A stretch of DNA of 64,000 nucleotides from Pedobacter sp. AK013 (GCF_014205835.1 NZ_JACHCQ010000031.1:1-64000), one strand, 5' to 3'. Shown: positions 1 to 9,876, counted from the first letter of the stretch. The notes: generated by a model from the letters alone, not told the origin. Translations and numbers: made by a program.

Positions 1-69
1 TAAAACATAAACAACCTTAATTAGCCAATAAGCCTTATTTATCTTCAATAATCAATTTTAACCGGACAA

Positions 70-94
70 CAGTGAAATAAATTCAGCATGACGA
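70..94. repeat. Partial copy of the CGTCATGCTGAA-type intergenic palindrome
   Basis: TGAAATAAATTCAGCATGACG-like sequence downstream of the LpxR-like gene, matching one arm of the dispersed palindromic family seen at 9961, 11959, 20226, 36443 and 46942. The other arm is not complete here. Confidence 0.45.
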
Positions 95-150
95 TCGCTT
101 TGGAAAATGGATTGTCTAAAATAATATTAGCCATCAACAATTTAACGAAC

Positions 151-1101
151 CTAACTCTTCCCAAACCTGTAGTACAAGCTTAAACCACCATAATTTTGTG
201 CCTTTGCCACACTTTTAACTTCCTTTGTTTTAAAAATCACATTGAAATCGGCAGTAAATCTTTTTGAACTGTAATTTACCCCGAACTGTTGTTCAAAAAC
301 AATCGGCTTTACACCAAAAGTTACCGGACTGTCATCATTAAAAAGGCTTCCTTGTATGGTGGCATCGTAAGCAACAAAGTTTAATTGTGGTTTTACATAG
401 AAGAAAAACTCTGAATTGTTTAAGCTTTTTGTTTTCGAATTTCCGATCACTGCGTTATGATAGGCGCTGTTAAACAATTGATTTAATTTACCTGCCCTAA
501 AAAGCACTGATGCACCCAAACCCGAAAAAGTTGTTCCTAAATTGGCATAACCCTGTGCACTGATATCTACAATAGGATCTTCGGGTCTAAAAAGTAGTTT
601 ACTGTAGTTGGCGGCAAAGTTTATCGCCAGTTCATTTTTGATTTGGTAATCCCAACCTGCAGGAGTATAAAAACCCACAGTTTTATGTAGAAAACGCTGT
701 GCAGTTTGAGCAAGTGAGTTGGGGCCTACCGTTCCCAATTCTACACTGGTTTTTAAAACACTCTCATTTTTATAGAAAATAGAGTATGCACCACCTGCAT
801 AAAGATAACCTGCAAAAGGCCTGTCCTGATCTTCTTTATTCGGTACCTGGCCCCAATAAGGCGTATACATTTTTTGTCCGGCAGAAATTTCGTAAGTCTT
901 TTTCTCTATTTTATCCGATAGTTTTTCGGTATTAATGGCATGGCGGAAGTAAATAAATAATCCGTTAGTATAATATCTATCGTTTAATGTGGCCAAATAA
1001 GCATCGTTTTCGGTTTTAAAACCGAATTCGTTTTTAAAAGATTGAGAAAAACTGGTCGAAACAACCAAACAAAAAACTACGGTAAATAAAAATGATCTCA
1101 T
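151..1101 (-). CDS. Lipid A deacylase LpxR family protein (DUF2219)
   Basis: Predicted outer-membrane beta-barrel hydrolase. The LpxR family removes the 3'-acyloxyacyl chain of lipid A. A signal peptide is visible (residues 1-19, ending SFSQ). Family motifs follow in order: ENDAY near residue 31, DRYYTNG near 41, DRPFAGYLY near 93, and a later VGP...GWDYQIKNE block containing a His (FLHK) that fits the active-site region. Length (316 aa) matches the family. The C-terminal part alternates hydrophobic residues as in a barrel and ends in an aromatic-rich strand. The ATG lies directly beside the predicted lon terminator. The family call is firm; activity on lipid A is inferred. Confidence 0.8.
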   Translation of the reverse strand: MRSFLFTVVFCLVVSTSFSQSFKNEFGFKTENDAYLATLNDRYYTNGLFIYFRHAINTEKLSDKIEKKTYEISAGQKMYTPYWGQVPNKEDQDRPFAGYLYAGGAYSIFYKNESVLKTSVELGTVGPNSLAQTAQRFLHKTVGFYTPAGWDYQIKNELAINFAANYSKLLFRPEDPIVDISAQGYANLGTTFSGLGASVLFRAGKLNQLFNSAYHNAVIGNSKTKSLNNSEFFFYVKPQLNFVAYDATIQGSLFNDDSPVTFGVKPIVFEQQFGVNYSSKRFTADFNVIFKTKEVKSVAKAQNYGGLSLYYRFGKS

Positions 1102-1129
1102 AAAAAAGCCCAGGCAATTTACCTAGGCT
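1102..1129 (-). terminator. Rho-independent terminator of lon
   Basis: Read on the minus strand, an 8-bp stem with one mismatch (AGCCTAGG against CCTGGGCT) is followed by six T. It lies 56 nt after the lon stop and immediately before the start codon of the next gene, so it separates the two. Confidence 0.7.
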
Positions 1130-1184
1130 ATAAAAGTATTTATTGTAATTGGATTTTTGATCGTTAATCCAAAAGAATTAGCAA

Positions 1185-3656
1185 TTAGTTTACAATGGGA
1201 GCAATTTTGACACTTAAATCTAAAGGTTTTTTTACTTTATTTTTAGTTAAAGCCAATTCAATTACTTCGCTCATTTCGGTTACATAGTGAAATTTTAAAT
1301 CCTTGATATAACTTTCTTTAATCTCTAAAATATCTTTACGGTTGCTTTTGCAAAGTATAATTTCTTTAATGTTTGCCCTTTTTGCCGCAAGAATTTTTTC
1401 CTTAATCCCACCAACAGGAAGTACTTTTCCGCGTAAGGTAATCTCGCCGGTCATCGCTAAATGCTGTTTTACCTTACGTTGTGTAAATGCCGACGTTAAG
1501 GCAGTAAGCATTGTTACCCCTGCAGAAGGTCCGTCTTTTGGTGTAGCACCTGCAGGCACGTGAACATGAACATCCCAGTTGTCAAATAAAGTGTAATCGA
1601 TACCAAATTCAGCTGCATGCGCACGTAGATAAGCCAAAGCAATTACTGCCGATTCTTTCATTACATCACCCAGGTTACCGGTTAAGGTTAATTTTCCTTT
1701 CCCAGGACTTAAGCTCGATTCGATGAATAAAATATCACCTCCAACGCTTGTCCAGGCTAAGCCTGTTACCACGCCAGCTACTTCATTGCCTTCGTATAAG
1801 TCTTTATCATAAATCGGGGCACCTAAAATACGCTCAATATCTTCATTGCTTAAGTTTGCATCATAAGCCTCTTCCATTGCAATTTTTGTAGCCACACCAC
1901 GCACCAGAGAGCCGATTTTTTTCTCTAAACCACGTACGCCCGATTCTCTTGTATAATCTTCGATCACTTTTTCGATCAGGGCAGGTTTAAGGGCAATATC
2001 TTTGGCCTGCAAACCATGGTTTTCTTTCTGTTTTGGCAACAGGTATTTTTTTGCAATCTCTATTTTTTCTTCAATAGTATATCCATTCACCTCAATAATT
2101 TCCATACGGTCTAACAAAGCAGGCTGTATTGTACTTAAAGAGTTTGCTGTGGCAATGAATAAGATGTTTGACAAATCGTAATCTACCTCAACATAGTGAT
2201 CGTAAAAAGCATTGTTCTGCTCAGGATCTAAAACTTCCAGCAAAGCTGATGATGGATCGCCGCGATGGTCGGTTCCTACCTTATCAATCTCATCCAAAAC
2301 AAAAACAGGGTTATCTGCTCCAGCTTTTTTAATAGACGAAATGATACGGCCTGGCATGGCACCTATGTAAGTTTTACGGTGACCACGGATTTCGGCTTCA
2401 TCGCGGATACCCCCTAAAGCCATACGTACATATTTGCGGCCTAATGCTTTCGCAATAGATTTTCCTAAAGATGTTTTACCAACCCCCGGAGGGCCAACCA
2501 AACATAAAATTGGCGCTTTCATATTGCGCTTTAATTTTAATACGGCTAAGTATTCAATAATACGTTGTTTAACTTTTTCTAAACCAAAATGATCTTTATC
2601 TAAGATACGCTGTGCTCTTTTTAGGTCGAAATTGTCTTTAGTAAACTCGCTCCAGGGTAAATCTAAAAGGAGTTCTAAATAATTTAACTGAACGGAGTAA
2701 TCTGGGGCAGCAGGGTTCATTCTACCCAACTTATCTAGTTCCTTATCAAAATGATCAGCAACGGTCTGCGTCCATTTTTTCTTTTTAGCTCTTTCCTGTA
2801 AAGCATCAAATTCTAAATCGGCAGAGTTGCCGCCCAATTCTTCCTGGATGGTTTTTAACTGCTGGTTTAAGAAATAATCGCGTTGTTGCTTATCAAGGTC
2901 GGTACGTACTTTAGACTGGATCTGGTTTCTCAGCTCCAGCATCTGCAATTCGACCATTAAAAGTTCCATTACTTTTTGCGCTCTTTCCTGCAATTTATCC
3001 ATCTCAAGGATTTTTTGCTTATCGGCCATTTCGGCATTCATATTTGACGAAATGAAATTGATCAAAAATGAATTGCTCTCAATGTTTTTTAGTGCAATAC
3101 TGGCTTCGCTTGGAATATTTGGTGAAAGCTGGATAATCTGCGCAGACATCTCGCGTATAGAAGCGATTAATGTTTTAAACTCTTTATCTGCTTTGTGCTT
3201 TTGTTCTTCGAATTTTTTAACAACGGCTTTGATATAAGGTTCGTTCTGTACCTCTTCAATTAAGCTGAAACGTTGTTTACCCTGGATAATTACGGTGGTA
3301 TTTCCATCGGGCATCTGTAACAGCTTAATGATGTTTGCCACAGTACCAACCGTGTTAAGCTGCTCAAAAGTAGGATCTTCGATAGAGACGTCTTTTTGAG
3401 AAACAACACCAATAATCTTATTTCCTTTGTAAGCTTCTTTAATTAATTTAATGGATTTATCTCTTCCAACCGTAATAGGAATAACTACGCCTGGAAATAA
3501 AACTGTGTTTCGCAAAGGCAATATGGCCAACGTTTCGGGCGTTTCCTCATTGTTCATTTCCTCCTCGTCTTGTTGAGACATTAAGGGAAAAAATTCGGTA
3601 TCCTCATTTATAATTGGCATTGCTGTGTGGAAATCAAATATATCTTGTTTACTCAT
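1185..3656 (-). CDS. lon: ATP-dependent endopeptidase La (Lon)
   Basis: Cytosolic AAA+ serine protease that degrades misfolded and regulatory proteins. Visible parts are the N-terminal LAN substrate domain (starts LAILPLRNTVLFPG), a coiled middle region, the ATPase domain with Walker A GPPGVGKT (near residue 385) and Walker B FVLDEIDK, and the C-terminal protease domain with the catalytic Ser in DGPSAGVTM and Lys in GGIKEKILAAKRA. I chose the ATG at 3656 (MSKQDIF, 823 aa) because the frame extends only to a TTG at 3680. An acidic stretch of about 40 residues precedes the LAN domain, as is common in Bacteroidota Lon. It is complete and monocistronic. Confidence 0.97.
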   Translation of the reverse strand: MSKQDIFDFHTAMPIINEDTEFFPLMSQQDEEEMNNEETPETLAILPLRNTVLFPGVVIPITVGRDKSIKLIKEAYKGNKIIGVVSQKDVSIEDPTFEQLNTVGTVANIIKLLQMPDGNTTVIIQGKQRFSLIEEVQNEPYIKAVVKKFEEQKHKADKEFKTLIASIREMSAQIIQLSPNIPSEASIALKNIESNSFLINFISSNMNAEMADKQKILEMDKLQERAQKVMELLMVELQMLELRNQIQSKVRTDLDKQQRDYFLNQQLKTIQEELGGNSADLEFDALQERAKKKKWTQTVADHFDKELDKLGRMNPAAPDYSVQLNYLELLLDLPWSEFTKDNFDLKRAQRILDKDHFGLEKVKQRIIEYLAVLKLKRNMKAPILCLVGPPGVGKTSLGKSIAKALGRKYVRMALGGIRDEAEIRGHRKTYIGAMPGRIISSIKKAGADNPVFVLDEIDKVGTDHRGDPSSALLEVLDPEQNNAFYDHYVEVDYDLSNILFIATANSLSTIQPALLDRMEIIEVNGYTIEEKIEIAKKYLLPKQKENHGLQAKDIALKPALIEKVIEDYTRESGVRGLEKKIGSLVRGVATKIAMEEAYDANLSNEDIERILGAPIYDKDLYEGNEVAGVVTGLAWTSVGGDILFIESSLSPGKGKLTLTGNLGDVMKESAVIALAYLRAHAAEFGIDYTLFDNWDVHVHVPAGATPKDGPSAGVTMLTALTSAFTQRKVKQHLAMTGEITLRGKVLPVGGIKEKILAAKRANIKEIILCKSNRKDILEIKESYIKDLKFHYVTEMSEVIELALTKNKVKKPLDLSVKIAPIVN

Positions 3657-3973
3657 TATCACATTTTCCGCTAACGACAAACTGGCAGTTTAATCGTATT
3701 CACTTTATTTAATTTTGGTATTAAGTTAATAAATTCAACTCTTGTGCCAAAGTGAAAATAATATTAATCTTATGTTAAAAAGGCAGAGTAATATAAATAT
3801 TTTCGCCAATATCATATAAAGCATATTTTAGCGTTTAAGCTAATGTTTAGGGCATCTGGTTTTGAATGAAAGAAAATTAAAAACTTTTAATTTATCAGAA
3901 TAGGATTATATTGCAAAAAAATTCTCCTATAAATTTGGTTAGGCGTTAGATTTGTTAAACTTATTACTCATAC

Positions 3974-4594
3974 ATGAACAATTTTAAAAAGGCGATTTTA
4001 GGATTAATTATTTTTACATCAACTGGTAGTTTCGCACAAAGCAATTACGAAAGAAGCATGCAGGCTATGATGAAAGGTGATTATAAAACTGCCGCTCTAC
4101 AATTAGAAAAAGCTGATACTAAAACTCCTGATAATGCAAATGTACTTCAGATGCTGGGGTATTCTTATTTCCAAAATCGTGAATACGAGAAATGTATCGC
4201 TACTTACAGCCGATTATTAACCATTAAACCTACAGAGGTTTCTGCTTATTATTACCGTGGTATTGCAAGATTAAAAATAGCCAACGACCCTAAAGAATCG
4301 TTAAATACCATGCGCGAGAATTTTTATTTGGCATCTCTCAAAGATTTCACAAAAGCCATTGAAATTAATGGCGATGAAGATGCACAGATGTTTCAGAACC
4401 GTGGCTTAGCTTACAAAGATTATGCAATTTTCAGGTCTTTTAAAGCAAAGAAAAAAGAAGAAAAAGTAGCTTGCGTAGCTTTATTCAATAACTCTATCGC
4501 TGATTTTCAGAAAGTATTAACCTTACAGCCATTAAGAAAAGACATTATCGATTGGGTAACCTACGATAAGGCACAGATTGCAAGCCTAAAATAA
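3974..4594 (+). CDS. Secreted tetratricopeptide-repeat protein
   Basis: 206-aa protein with a signal peptide (residues 1-21, ending GSFAQ) and at least three TPR-like helical pairs. One begins near residue 28 (MMKGDYKTAALQLEKA) and another near 60 (YSYFQNREYEKCIATYSRL), with further ones to about 185. TPRs are protein-binding scaffolds; no enzyme domain is present. It is most likely periplasmic or on the inner face of the outer membrane. Partners are unknown, and the convergent downstream gene gives no clue. It ends at a strong hairpin. Confidence 0.8.
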   Translation: MNNFKKAILGLIIFTSTGSFAQSNYERSMQAMMKGDYKTAALQLEKADTKTPDNANVLQMLGYSYFQNREYEKCIATYSRLLTIKPTEVSAYYYRGIARLKIANDPKESLNTMRENFYLASLKDFTKAIEINGDEDAQMFQNRGLAYKDYAIFRSFKAKKKEEKVACVALFNNSIADFQKVLTLQPLRKDIIDWVTYDKAQIASLK

Positions 4595-4612
4595 AAATAC
4601 AGCCTTTACATA

Positions 4613-4650
4613 AAAATGGGACTTGAATATTTTCGAGTCCCATTTTTTTT
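4613..4650. terminator. Bidirectional terminator between the TPR gene and the lipoprotein gene
   Basis: A 12-bp stem (AAAAATGGGACT / AGTCCCATTTTT) is followed by a T run. The A-rich left flank also supplies a T run on the minus strand, so it can serve both convergent genes. Confidence 0.8.
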
Positions 4651-5179
4651 ATTTCAGTTTTCCAATAACTGAATACTTTTTTTCTTTTAGCAATCTAATT
4701 TTCTGTTGCTTTTTGATTGTGTATAAGCTATCCGGATAGTAAGTTAAAGTATCCTGCGATTGGTATAAGATGTTTTTATTATCGATGATGATCTCTATTT
4801 TACCTGCTTTCTGACCTTTCCAGATAATAGAAACCTTCTTAACAGGGATTTTTTTATTATCGGAAGTATAGATATCTACTCCATCCTGTTTTTTTGTTTT
4901 AAAACTTCCTTTCCACGATATTTTATTAATGTCGGCATTAACAAAAATGGCTAATTCTTTTGCCCAGTCAGCGATTTTAGACGTTTTGCTTTCAGCTGCC
5001 CCATTTACACTAACGGTTTTATTTACAACAGGGTTTAGCTTTTGCAAGCGCGGAATTTCTTTTCCGAAATATCCTTTTATATCGAAATAGGTTAAACCAG
5101 TATTTGCTTCAGCTTCTTTTCGCTGGTTGCAGGAAAACAATGCCAAAGCAAATACCAGGATATAAAGTTTTTTGATCAT
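4649..5179 (-). CDS. Putative lipoprotein of unknown function
   Basis: 176 aa with a lipoprotein signal peptide (ALALFSCNQ, Cys17) and a mixed alpha/beta mature part rich in Lys. I do not recognise a domain. Its ATG overlaps the gpmI stop codon by one base (TAATG), so the two are translationally coupled on the minus strand. This pairing looks like shared transcription rather than shared function. It is probably attached to the inner or outer membrane. Confidence 0.65.
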   Translation of the reverse strand: MIKKLYILVFALALFSCNQRKEAEANTGLTYFDIKGYFGKEIPRLQKLNPVVNKTVSVNGAAESKTSKIADWAKELAIFVNADINKISWKGSFKTKKQDGVDIYTSDNKKIPVKKVSIIWKGQKAGKIEIIIDNKNILYQSQDTLTYYPDSLYTIKKQQKIRLLKEKKYSVIGKLK

Positions 5180-6702
5180 TATACTAAAACATTTCCTGTC
5201 ATTTCTGCTGGAATAGCCACGCCTAATATTTTTAGAATAGTAGGGGCAATGTCGCCTAGTTTACCATCTGCAATGCTTTTATAGTCCTTATCAATTAAAA
5301 TACAAGGAACCAGGTTGGTTGTATGTGCAGTATTCACAGACCCATCACCATTGATCATAAATTCTGAGTTTCCATGATCGGCCAGGAGAATAAACGAATA
5401 GCCATGCTCCAGACCCTTTTTTACTACAGTTTCTGCACATTTATCTGCAGTTTCAACCGCTTTTACCACGGCCTCAAAAACGCCTGTATGGCCAACCATA
5501 TCTGGATTGGCAAAGTTTAAGCAAATAAAATCAGCCCATCCTGTTTCCATTTCTTTGGTAATAGCATCTGTAATTCCTGCAGCACTCATTTCGGGTTGAA
5601 GATCGTAGGTTGCTACTTTCGGAGAAGGGATTAAAAGGCGTTTTTCGTTTTTAAATTCAGCTTCCCTACCGCCAGAGAAGAAGAAAGTTACGTGAGGGTA
5701 TTTCTCGGTTTCAGCAATGCGGATTTGATTTTTATTGTTGTTGGCCAATACCTCGCCAATGGTTTGGGTTAAATCATCCTTGGTAAAAATTACGTTTACC
5801 TTTTCAAAGCTCTCGTCATAAGTAGTCATGGTAACATAATACAACGGCAGTTTATACATTTGCTGTTCAGGGAAATCTTTTTGCGTTAAAGCAGTAGTAA
5901 TTTCACGGCCTCTATCTGTACGGAAATTAAAACAGATAACCACATCATCATTTTGTATAGTGGTAACAGGAGCCCCATTAGCCTGCGTTAATACGATTGG
6001 TTTTAAGAACTCATCTGTAATACCATCAGCGTACGATTTTTTTATTGCTGCCAAAGCATCCTGGGTTTTTTCGCCAATGCCATTTACCATTACATCATAA
6101 GCTTGTTTCACACGCTCCCAGCGGTTATCGCGGTCCATTGCATAATAACGGCCAACCATGGTAGCCAATTTAGCATTGGTATTTTGGATATGGTTTTCCA
6201 GATCGGTAATAAAACCCAGACCAGAATTTGGATCAGTATCACGGCCATCTAAGAAAGCATGGATAAAAGTATTTGGCACATTTGCTTCATTTGCGGCATC
6301 GCATAAAGCTTTTAAATGTTCGATATGGGCATGTACGCCACCGTTTGAAACGAGGCCGATGAAGTGAACTGCTTTGTTATGCTGTTTGGCATAATCAAAT
6401 GCACTTACTAAAACCGGGTTGCTGTGCAATTCTCTGTCTGTAATCGATTTGTTGATTCGTCCGAGCTCTTGGTAAACTACCCGACCTGCACCTAGGTTCA
6501 TGTGTCCAACTTCAGAATTTCCCATCTGTCCGGCTGGTAAACCTACTGCTTCACCAGATGCCTCAAGCTTAGAATTTGGATATTTCTGTAATAAAGAATC
6601 GAAAAAAGGAGTATTGGCGGCATATGCTGCATCAGAATTATCTTGTTTTCCGTAGCCCCAACCATCTAGAATTATAAGTGCGAGTTTTTTATCGTTTACC
6701 AT
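5179..6702 (-). CDS. gpmI: 2,3-bisphosphoglycerate-independent phosphoglycerate mutase
   Basis: Interconverts 3- and 2-phosphoglycerate in glycolysis and gluconeogenesis in the cytosol, using two Mn(II). Characteristic sites are visible: N-terminal LIILDGWGYG, the phosphorylated Ser in GNSEVGHMNLGAGR (near residue 62), DGRDTDP near 153, ANPDMVGHTG near 398 and LADHGNSE near 440. The length of 507 aa is normal for the family. It is the first gene of a two-gene unit with the lipoprotein that follows. Confidence 0.97.
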   Translation of the reverse strand: MVNDKKLALIILDGWGYGKQDNSDAAYAANTPFFDSLLQKYPNSKLEASGEAVGLPAGQMGNSEVGHMNLGAGRVVYQELGRINKSITDRELHSNPVLVSAFDYAKQHNKAVHFIGLVSNGGVHAHIEHLKALCDAANEANVPNTFIHAFLDGRDTDPNSGLGFITDLENHIQNTNAKLATMVGRYYAMDRDNRWERVKQAYDVMVNGIGEKTQDALAAIKKSYADGITDEFLKPIVLTQANGAPVTTIQNDDVVICFNFRTDRGREITTALTQKDFPEQQMYKLPLYYVTMTTYDESFEKVNVIFTKDDLTQTIGEVLANNNKNQIRIAETEKYPHVTFFFSGGREAEFKNEKRLLIPSPKVATYDLQPEMSAAGITDAITKEMETGWADFICLNFANPDMVGHTGVFEAVVKAVETADKCAETVVKKGLEHGYSFILLADHGNSEFMINGDGSVNTAHTTNLVPCILIDKDYKSIADGKLGDIAPTILKILGVAIPAEMTGNVLV

Positions 6703-6727
6703 TTTTAGTGTAAAATTTATTGATATA

Positions 6728-6762
6728 CATTAAAACATTTTCGTGTATAACATGTTTTAGTG
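6728..6762. promoter_or_regulatory. Imperfect inverted repeat upstream of gpmI
   Basis: CATTAAAACAT and ATGTTTTAGTG form 11-bp arms with one mismatch, 26-60 nt upstream of the gpmI start. It may be an operator or part of a leader; no regulator can be assigned. Confidence 0.25.
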
Positions 6763-6875
6763 TTTTGTTTATATCGCAAATATAACTTTATTGAAGCTTA
6801 TACAAATGAAGAAATCCTTTTTTTGATGTGCTAATGGCATAATTTTAGCTATAGGGTTCTGTATAAAATACAGAA

Positions 6876-7274
6876 ATGATCCGGAGCTTATTTTTACTCA
6901 TTATTAGTTTGTCGTCATTATATCACCCTACAGCGCTTCAGGCAGATATTATTGATGATTTATCGTCGTATTTTAAGGCTAGCAACTCAAAAGAAATTGC
7001 AAAAAATTTCGCCTCAACTATCGAACTTATTATTGTTGATGAAGAAGATGTATACTCTAAAGCACAGGGTGAACAGATTTTAAGAGATTTTTTTGTTAAA
7101 CATCCTCCAGTAAAAACAAGTATTTTTCATAAAATTAATACCAATCCAAATTATCGTTTTGGTGTAATTATTCTAAGTACGGCCAAAGAGACTTTCAGGG
7201 TGTCTATCACCATGAAAAAATTCAATACCAGCTTTTCGATTACCGAATTAAGGATTGAACCAGCAAAGGATTAA
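6876..7274 (+). CDS. DUF4783 family secreted protein
   Basis: 132-aa protein with a signal peptide (residues 1-23) and a compact NTF2-like pattern: an N-terminal helix (IIDDLSSYFKAS), then a fold ending in several beta strands (FRVSITMKKF, FSITELRIEP). It matches the Bacteroidota DUF4783 family, whose biochemical role is not known. It lies upstream of nadC in the same direction, but the 138-bp gap contains a candidate nadC promoter, so separate transcription is likely. Confidence 0.7.
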   Translation: MIRSLFLLIISLSSLYHPTALQADIIDDLSSYFKASNSKEIAKNFASTIELIIVDEEDVYSKAQGEQILRDFFVKHPPVKTSIFHKINTNPNYRFGVIILSTAKETFRVSITMKKFNTSFSITELRIEPAKD

Positions 7275-7385
7275 TTGGCTAGGCAGGACTCACGAAATTT
7301 TGCCACCGCTATGCTTTGCCAACTGCATAAGTCGCGGAGACTAGAAACTTCTGAAGCCAACAAATCACTTTAACCCATCAGTAAA

Positions 7386-7416
7386 TTGTCTGCTAATAAA
7401 TAATTCTTATTTTTGC
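7386..7416 (+). promoter_or_regulatory. Candidate Bacteroidota promoter of nadC
   Basis: A -7 box TATTTTTG at 7409-7416 fits TAnnTTTG, with a -33 TTG at 7386-7388 and a 20-nt spacer. It overlaps the upstream possible TTG start at 7413, which favours translation from the TTG at 7434. Confidence 0.6.
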
Positions 7417-7433
7417 GGCATAAAATCTACATT

Positions 7434-8276
7434 TTGGATACTCAACTTATACATCAATTCATAAAAAATGCCCTTACCGAAGACGTTGGTGATGGAGATC
7501 ATACTTCACTTTCAACAATTCCACCAGGAACGCAGGGAAAAGCAAAACTGATTATCAAGGAAGACGGCATTTTGGCTGGAGTTGAATTGGCCCTTGAGAT
7601 TTTTAAAGAGGTTGACGATACTTTAAAGGTTGATGTACTCTTGCAAGATGGTGTAACGGTAAAAGTAGGTGATATTGCCTTAACCGTTTCAGGAAGTACA
7701 CATTCTATTTTAATTGCCGAACGATTGGTTTTAAATTGCATGCAGCGCATGAGCGGTATTGCGACTAAAACCCATCGGATTGTTGCGTTGTTAAAAACAA
7801 CTAAAACCAAAATTTTAGATACCCGTAAAACCACTCCTGGACTTCGTTATTTAGAAAAATGGGCAGTAAGGATAGGAGGAGGTGTAAACCACCGCATTGG
7901 TTTATATGATATGATCTTAATTAAGGATAATCATGTAGATTACGCCGGAGGGATTTCAAACGCCATTATAGCTGCTAAAAAATATCTGACAGATCAAAAT
8001 AAGTCACTTCAGATCGAAATTGAGGTACGGAACCTGGAAGAGTTATCTCAGGTTTTGGCTATTGGTGGTGTAGACCGTATTATGCTTGATAATTTCAGTT
8101 TTGAAAATTTAAAGGCAGCGGTTAAATTAATAGACGGCAAATTTATTACAGAAGCTTCTGGAGGAATTACTGAAGAGAACGTTGCTGAATATGCAGCATG
8201 TGGTGTAGATTTTATTTCAATGGGTGCACTTACACATTCTGTGAAAAGCCTGGACATGAGTTTAAAAGCATACTAA
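7434..8276 (+). CDS. nadC: Nicotinate-nucleotide pyrophosphorylase (carboxylating)
   Basis: Quinolinate phosphoribosyltransferase of de novo NAD synthesis: it makes nicotinate mononucleotide, CO2 and PPi from quinolinate and PRPP. Motifs include EDVGDGDHTS at the N-terminus, TRKTTPGLR, the basic GGGVNHRIGL stretch, KDNHV, EVRNLEE, MLDNFS and the phosphate-binding EASGGI. No ATG is available. Two TTG codons are in frame (7413 and 7434), and I prefer 7434 (about 280 aa, MDTQLIHQF) because the first lies inside the promoter -7 box. NadA and NadB are not in the window. Confidence 0.93.
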   Translation: MDTQLIHQFIKNALTEDVGDGDHTSLSTIPPGTQGKAKLIIKEDGILAGVELALEIFKEVDDTLKVDVLLQDGVTVKVGDIALTVSGSTHSILIAERLVLNCMQRMSGIATKTHRIVALLKTTKTKILDTRKTTPGLRYLEKWAVRIGGGVNHRIGLYDMILIKDNHVDYAGGISNAIIAAKKYLTDQNKSLQIEIEVRNLEELSQVLAIGGVDRIMLDNFSFENLKAAVKLIDGKFITEASGGITEENVAEYAACGVDFISMGALTHSVKSLDMSLKAY

Positions 8277-8325
8277 ATTGATTTGCTATAAAATTAAAAG
8301 CTTATTTTTTGTATCATTGTAGGCT

Positions 8326-8973
8326 ATGGTTACGGTTTATTCTCTCAGCGCGTTATTAATTGCTTACCTTTTCGGATCTATACCAACAGCTGTATGGCTT
8401 GGTCAGGCGTTTTATGGCGTTGATGTAAGGGAATACGGAAGTGGCAATGCCGGTGCGACCAATACTTTTAGGGTATTGGGAAAAAAAGCCGGAATTGCTG
8501 TTATGATCATCGATATTGCAAAAGGCTATACTGCAACTAATTTGGCCTATCTGATCGGCATGTCTGTAACCGGGCCGCAAAATTCAGTAGTTTTCGTAAA
8601 TTATCAACTTGCACTCGGTGTAACTGCAGTAATGGGACATTTATTTCCAGTTTTTGCAGGTTTTAGGGGTGGCAAGGGGGTTGCTACACTTTTTGGAATG
8701 ATTTTGGCAGTTAACTTCGAGGCATCTATGCTTTGTGTTCTGGTTTTTGTGGTAGTATTGCTGTTAACTAAATATGTTTCATTAAGCTCCATTTGCGCAG
8801 GGTTTACTTTTCCGCTAAGTGTGGTCTTCTTGTTTCAGGTCTCTATCAAATCTGAAGTGCTTTATGGCATGGTGGTTTGTATTTTAATCTTAGTTACGCA
8901 TCAAAAAAACCTCGAAAGATTGCTGAAGGGCAAAGAATCTAAAGTGTATTTGTTTAGGAAGAAAACTAATTAA
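8326..8973 (+). CDS. plsY: Glycerol-3-phosphate 1-O-acyltransferase PlsY
   Basis: Integral membrane enzyme that transfers acyl groups from acyl-phosphate to glycerol 3-phosphate, the first step of phospholipid synthesis. Five hydrophobic segments are visible, with the conserved loops FGSIPTA, GSGNAGATN (near residue 39) and FRGGKGVAT (near 108). Length (215 aa) is normal. It follows nadC by 49 bp on the same strand and could be partly cotranscribed with it. PlsX is not in this window. Confidence 0.95.
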   Translation: MVTVYSLSALLIAYLFGSIPTAVWLGQAFYGVDVREYGSGNAGATNTFRVLGKKAGIAVMIIDIAKGYTATNLAYLIGMSVTGPQNSVVFVNYQLALGVTAVMGHLFPVFAGFRGGKGVATLFGMILAVNFEASMLCVLVFVVVLLLTKYVSLSSICAGFTFPLSVVFLFQVSIKSEVLYGMVVCILILVTHQKNLERLLKGKESKVYLFRKKTN

Positions 8974-9069
8974 TTAACAAAACACATTTCACCAAAACTT
9001 ATTTATAGGCTTACTGTTTAATCTTCGGTTCTGCTTATCAGTATTTACTAGTCATTTAAAATCGCATTT

Positions 9070-9876
9070 ATGAAAAAGTTATTTTTAACAGCAAGTGTTG
9101 CTGGGATTTTATTATTTAACTCATGTTCTACCGTTCCTTTAACTGGGCGTAGCCGATTTGATTTAGTGAGTAACGACCAGGTTTTGCCAATGGCATTCCA
9201 AGCTTACAGCACCTTTTTAACAGAAAATAAAAGTACGGTTTTGCCGGCCTCGAATGCACAGGCTTTGAAAGTCAAGACCGTTGGCAGTAGATTAATTACA
9301 GCTGTAAAATCGTATATGAACAGCAATAACTACGGTAACCTGATTGCAGATTACCAGTGGGAGGTTAATGTGGTACAGAACAACGAGAAAAATGCATGGT
9401 GTATGCCAGGAGGGAAGATTGTAGTTTATACGGGTATTTTGCCTGTTACCCAAGATGATGCTGGTTTAGCAACCGTAATGGGCCATGAGATTGCCCATGC
9501 TATTGCAGGTCATTCTGCAGAACGGATGTCGCAAGAAATGGTTGCCCAGGGTATTGGTGCAGCGGCGGGGGTAGCATTATCTAAAAACCCACAAACACAA
9601 TCTATTTTTAATACCCTTTACGGTGTTGGTACACCAGTAGCAATGTTAAAATTCAGTCGCAACCAGGAATTAGAAGCCGACCGTTTGGGATTGATTTTTA
9701 TGGCAATGGCTGGATACAATCCACAAAATGCCACTGCTTTCTGGAACAGGATGTCGGCTGCATCTGCGGGAGCTCAAAAGCCAGCTGAGTTTTTAAGTAC
9801 CCACCCAAGTGATGCTGCACGTATTGCACAGATCCAAAAATATTTACCTGAAGCACAGCAGTATTATAAGAAGTAA
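9070..9876 (+). CDS. M48 family metallopeptidase, lipoprotein
   Basis: Zinc endopeptidase of the BepA/LoiP-like M48 family, probably acting in envelope protein quality control. It has a lipobox (LLFNSCST, Cys19), the zinc motif GHEIAHAIAGH near residue 139, and the third zinc ligand in NQELEADRLG near 199. The C-terminus carries FLSTHPSDAARI, typical of the family. Length is 268 aa. It is lipid-anchored to the periplasmic side of a membrane. A tract of degenerate AAGGTNN heptamers begins at its stop codon. Confidence 0.92.
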   Translation: MKKLFLTASVAGILLFNSCSTVPLTGRSRFDLVSNDQVLPMAFQAYSTFLTENKSTVLPASNAQALKVKTVGSRLITAVKSYMNSNNYGNLIADYQWEVNVVQNNEKNAWCMPGGKIVVYTGILPVTQDDAGLATVMGHEIAHAIAGHSAERMSQEMVAQGIGAAAGVALSKNPQTQSIFNTLYGVGTPVAMLKFSRNQELEADRLGLIFMAMAGYNPQNATAFWNRMSAASAGAQKPAEFLSTHPSDAARIAQIQKYLPEAQQYYKK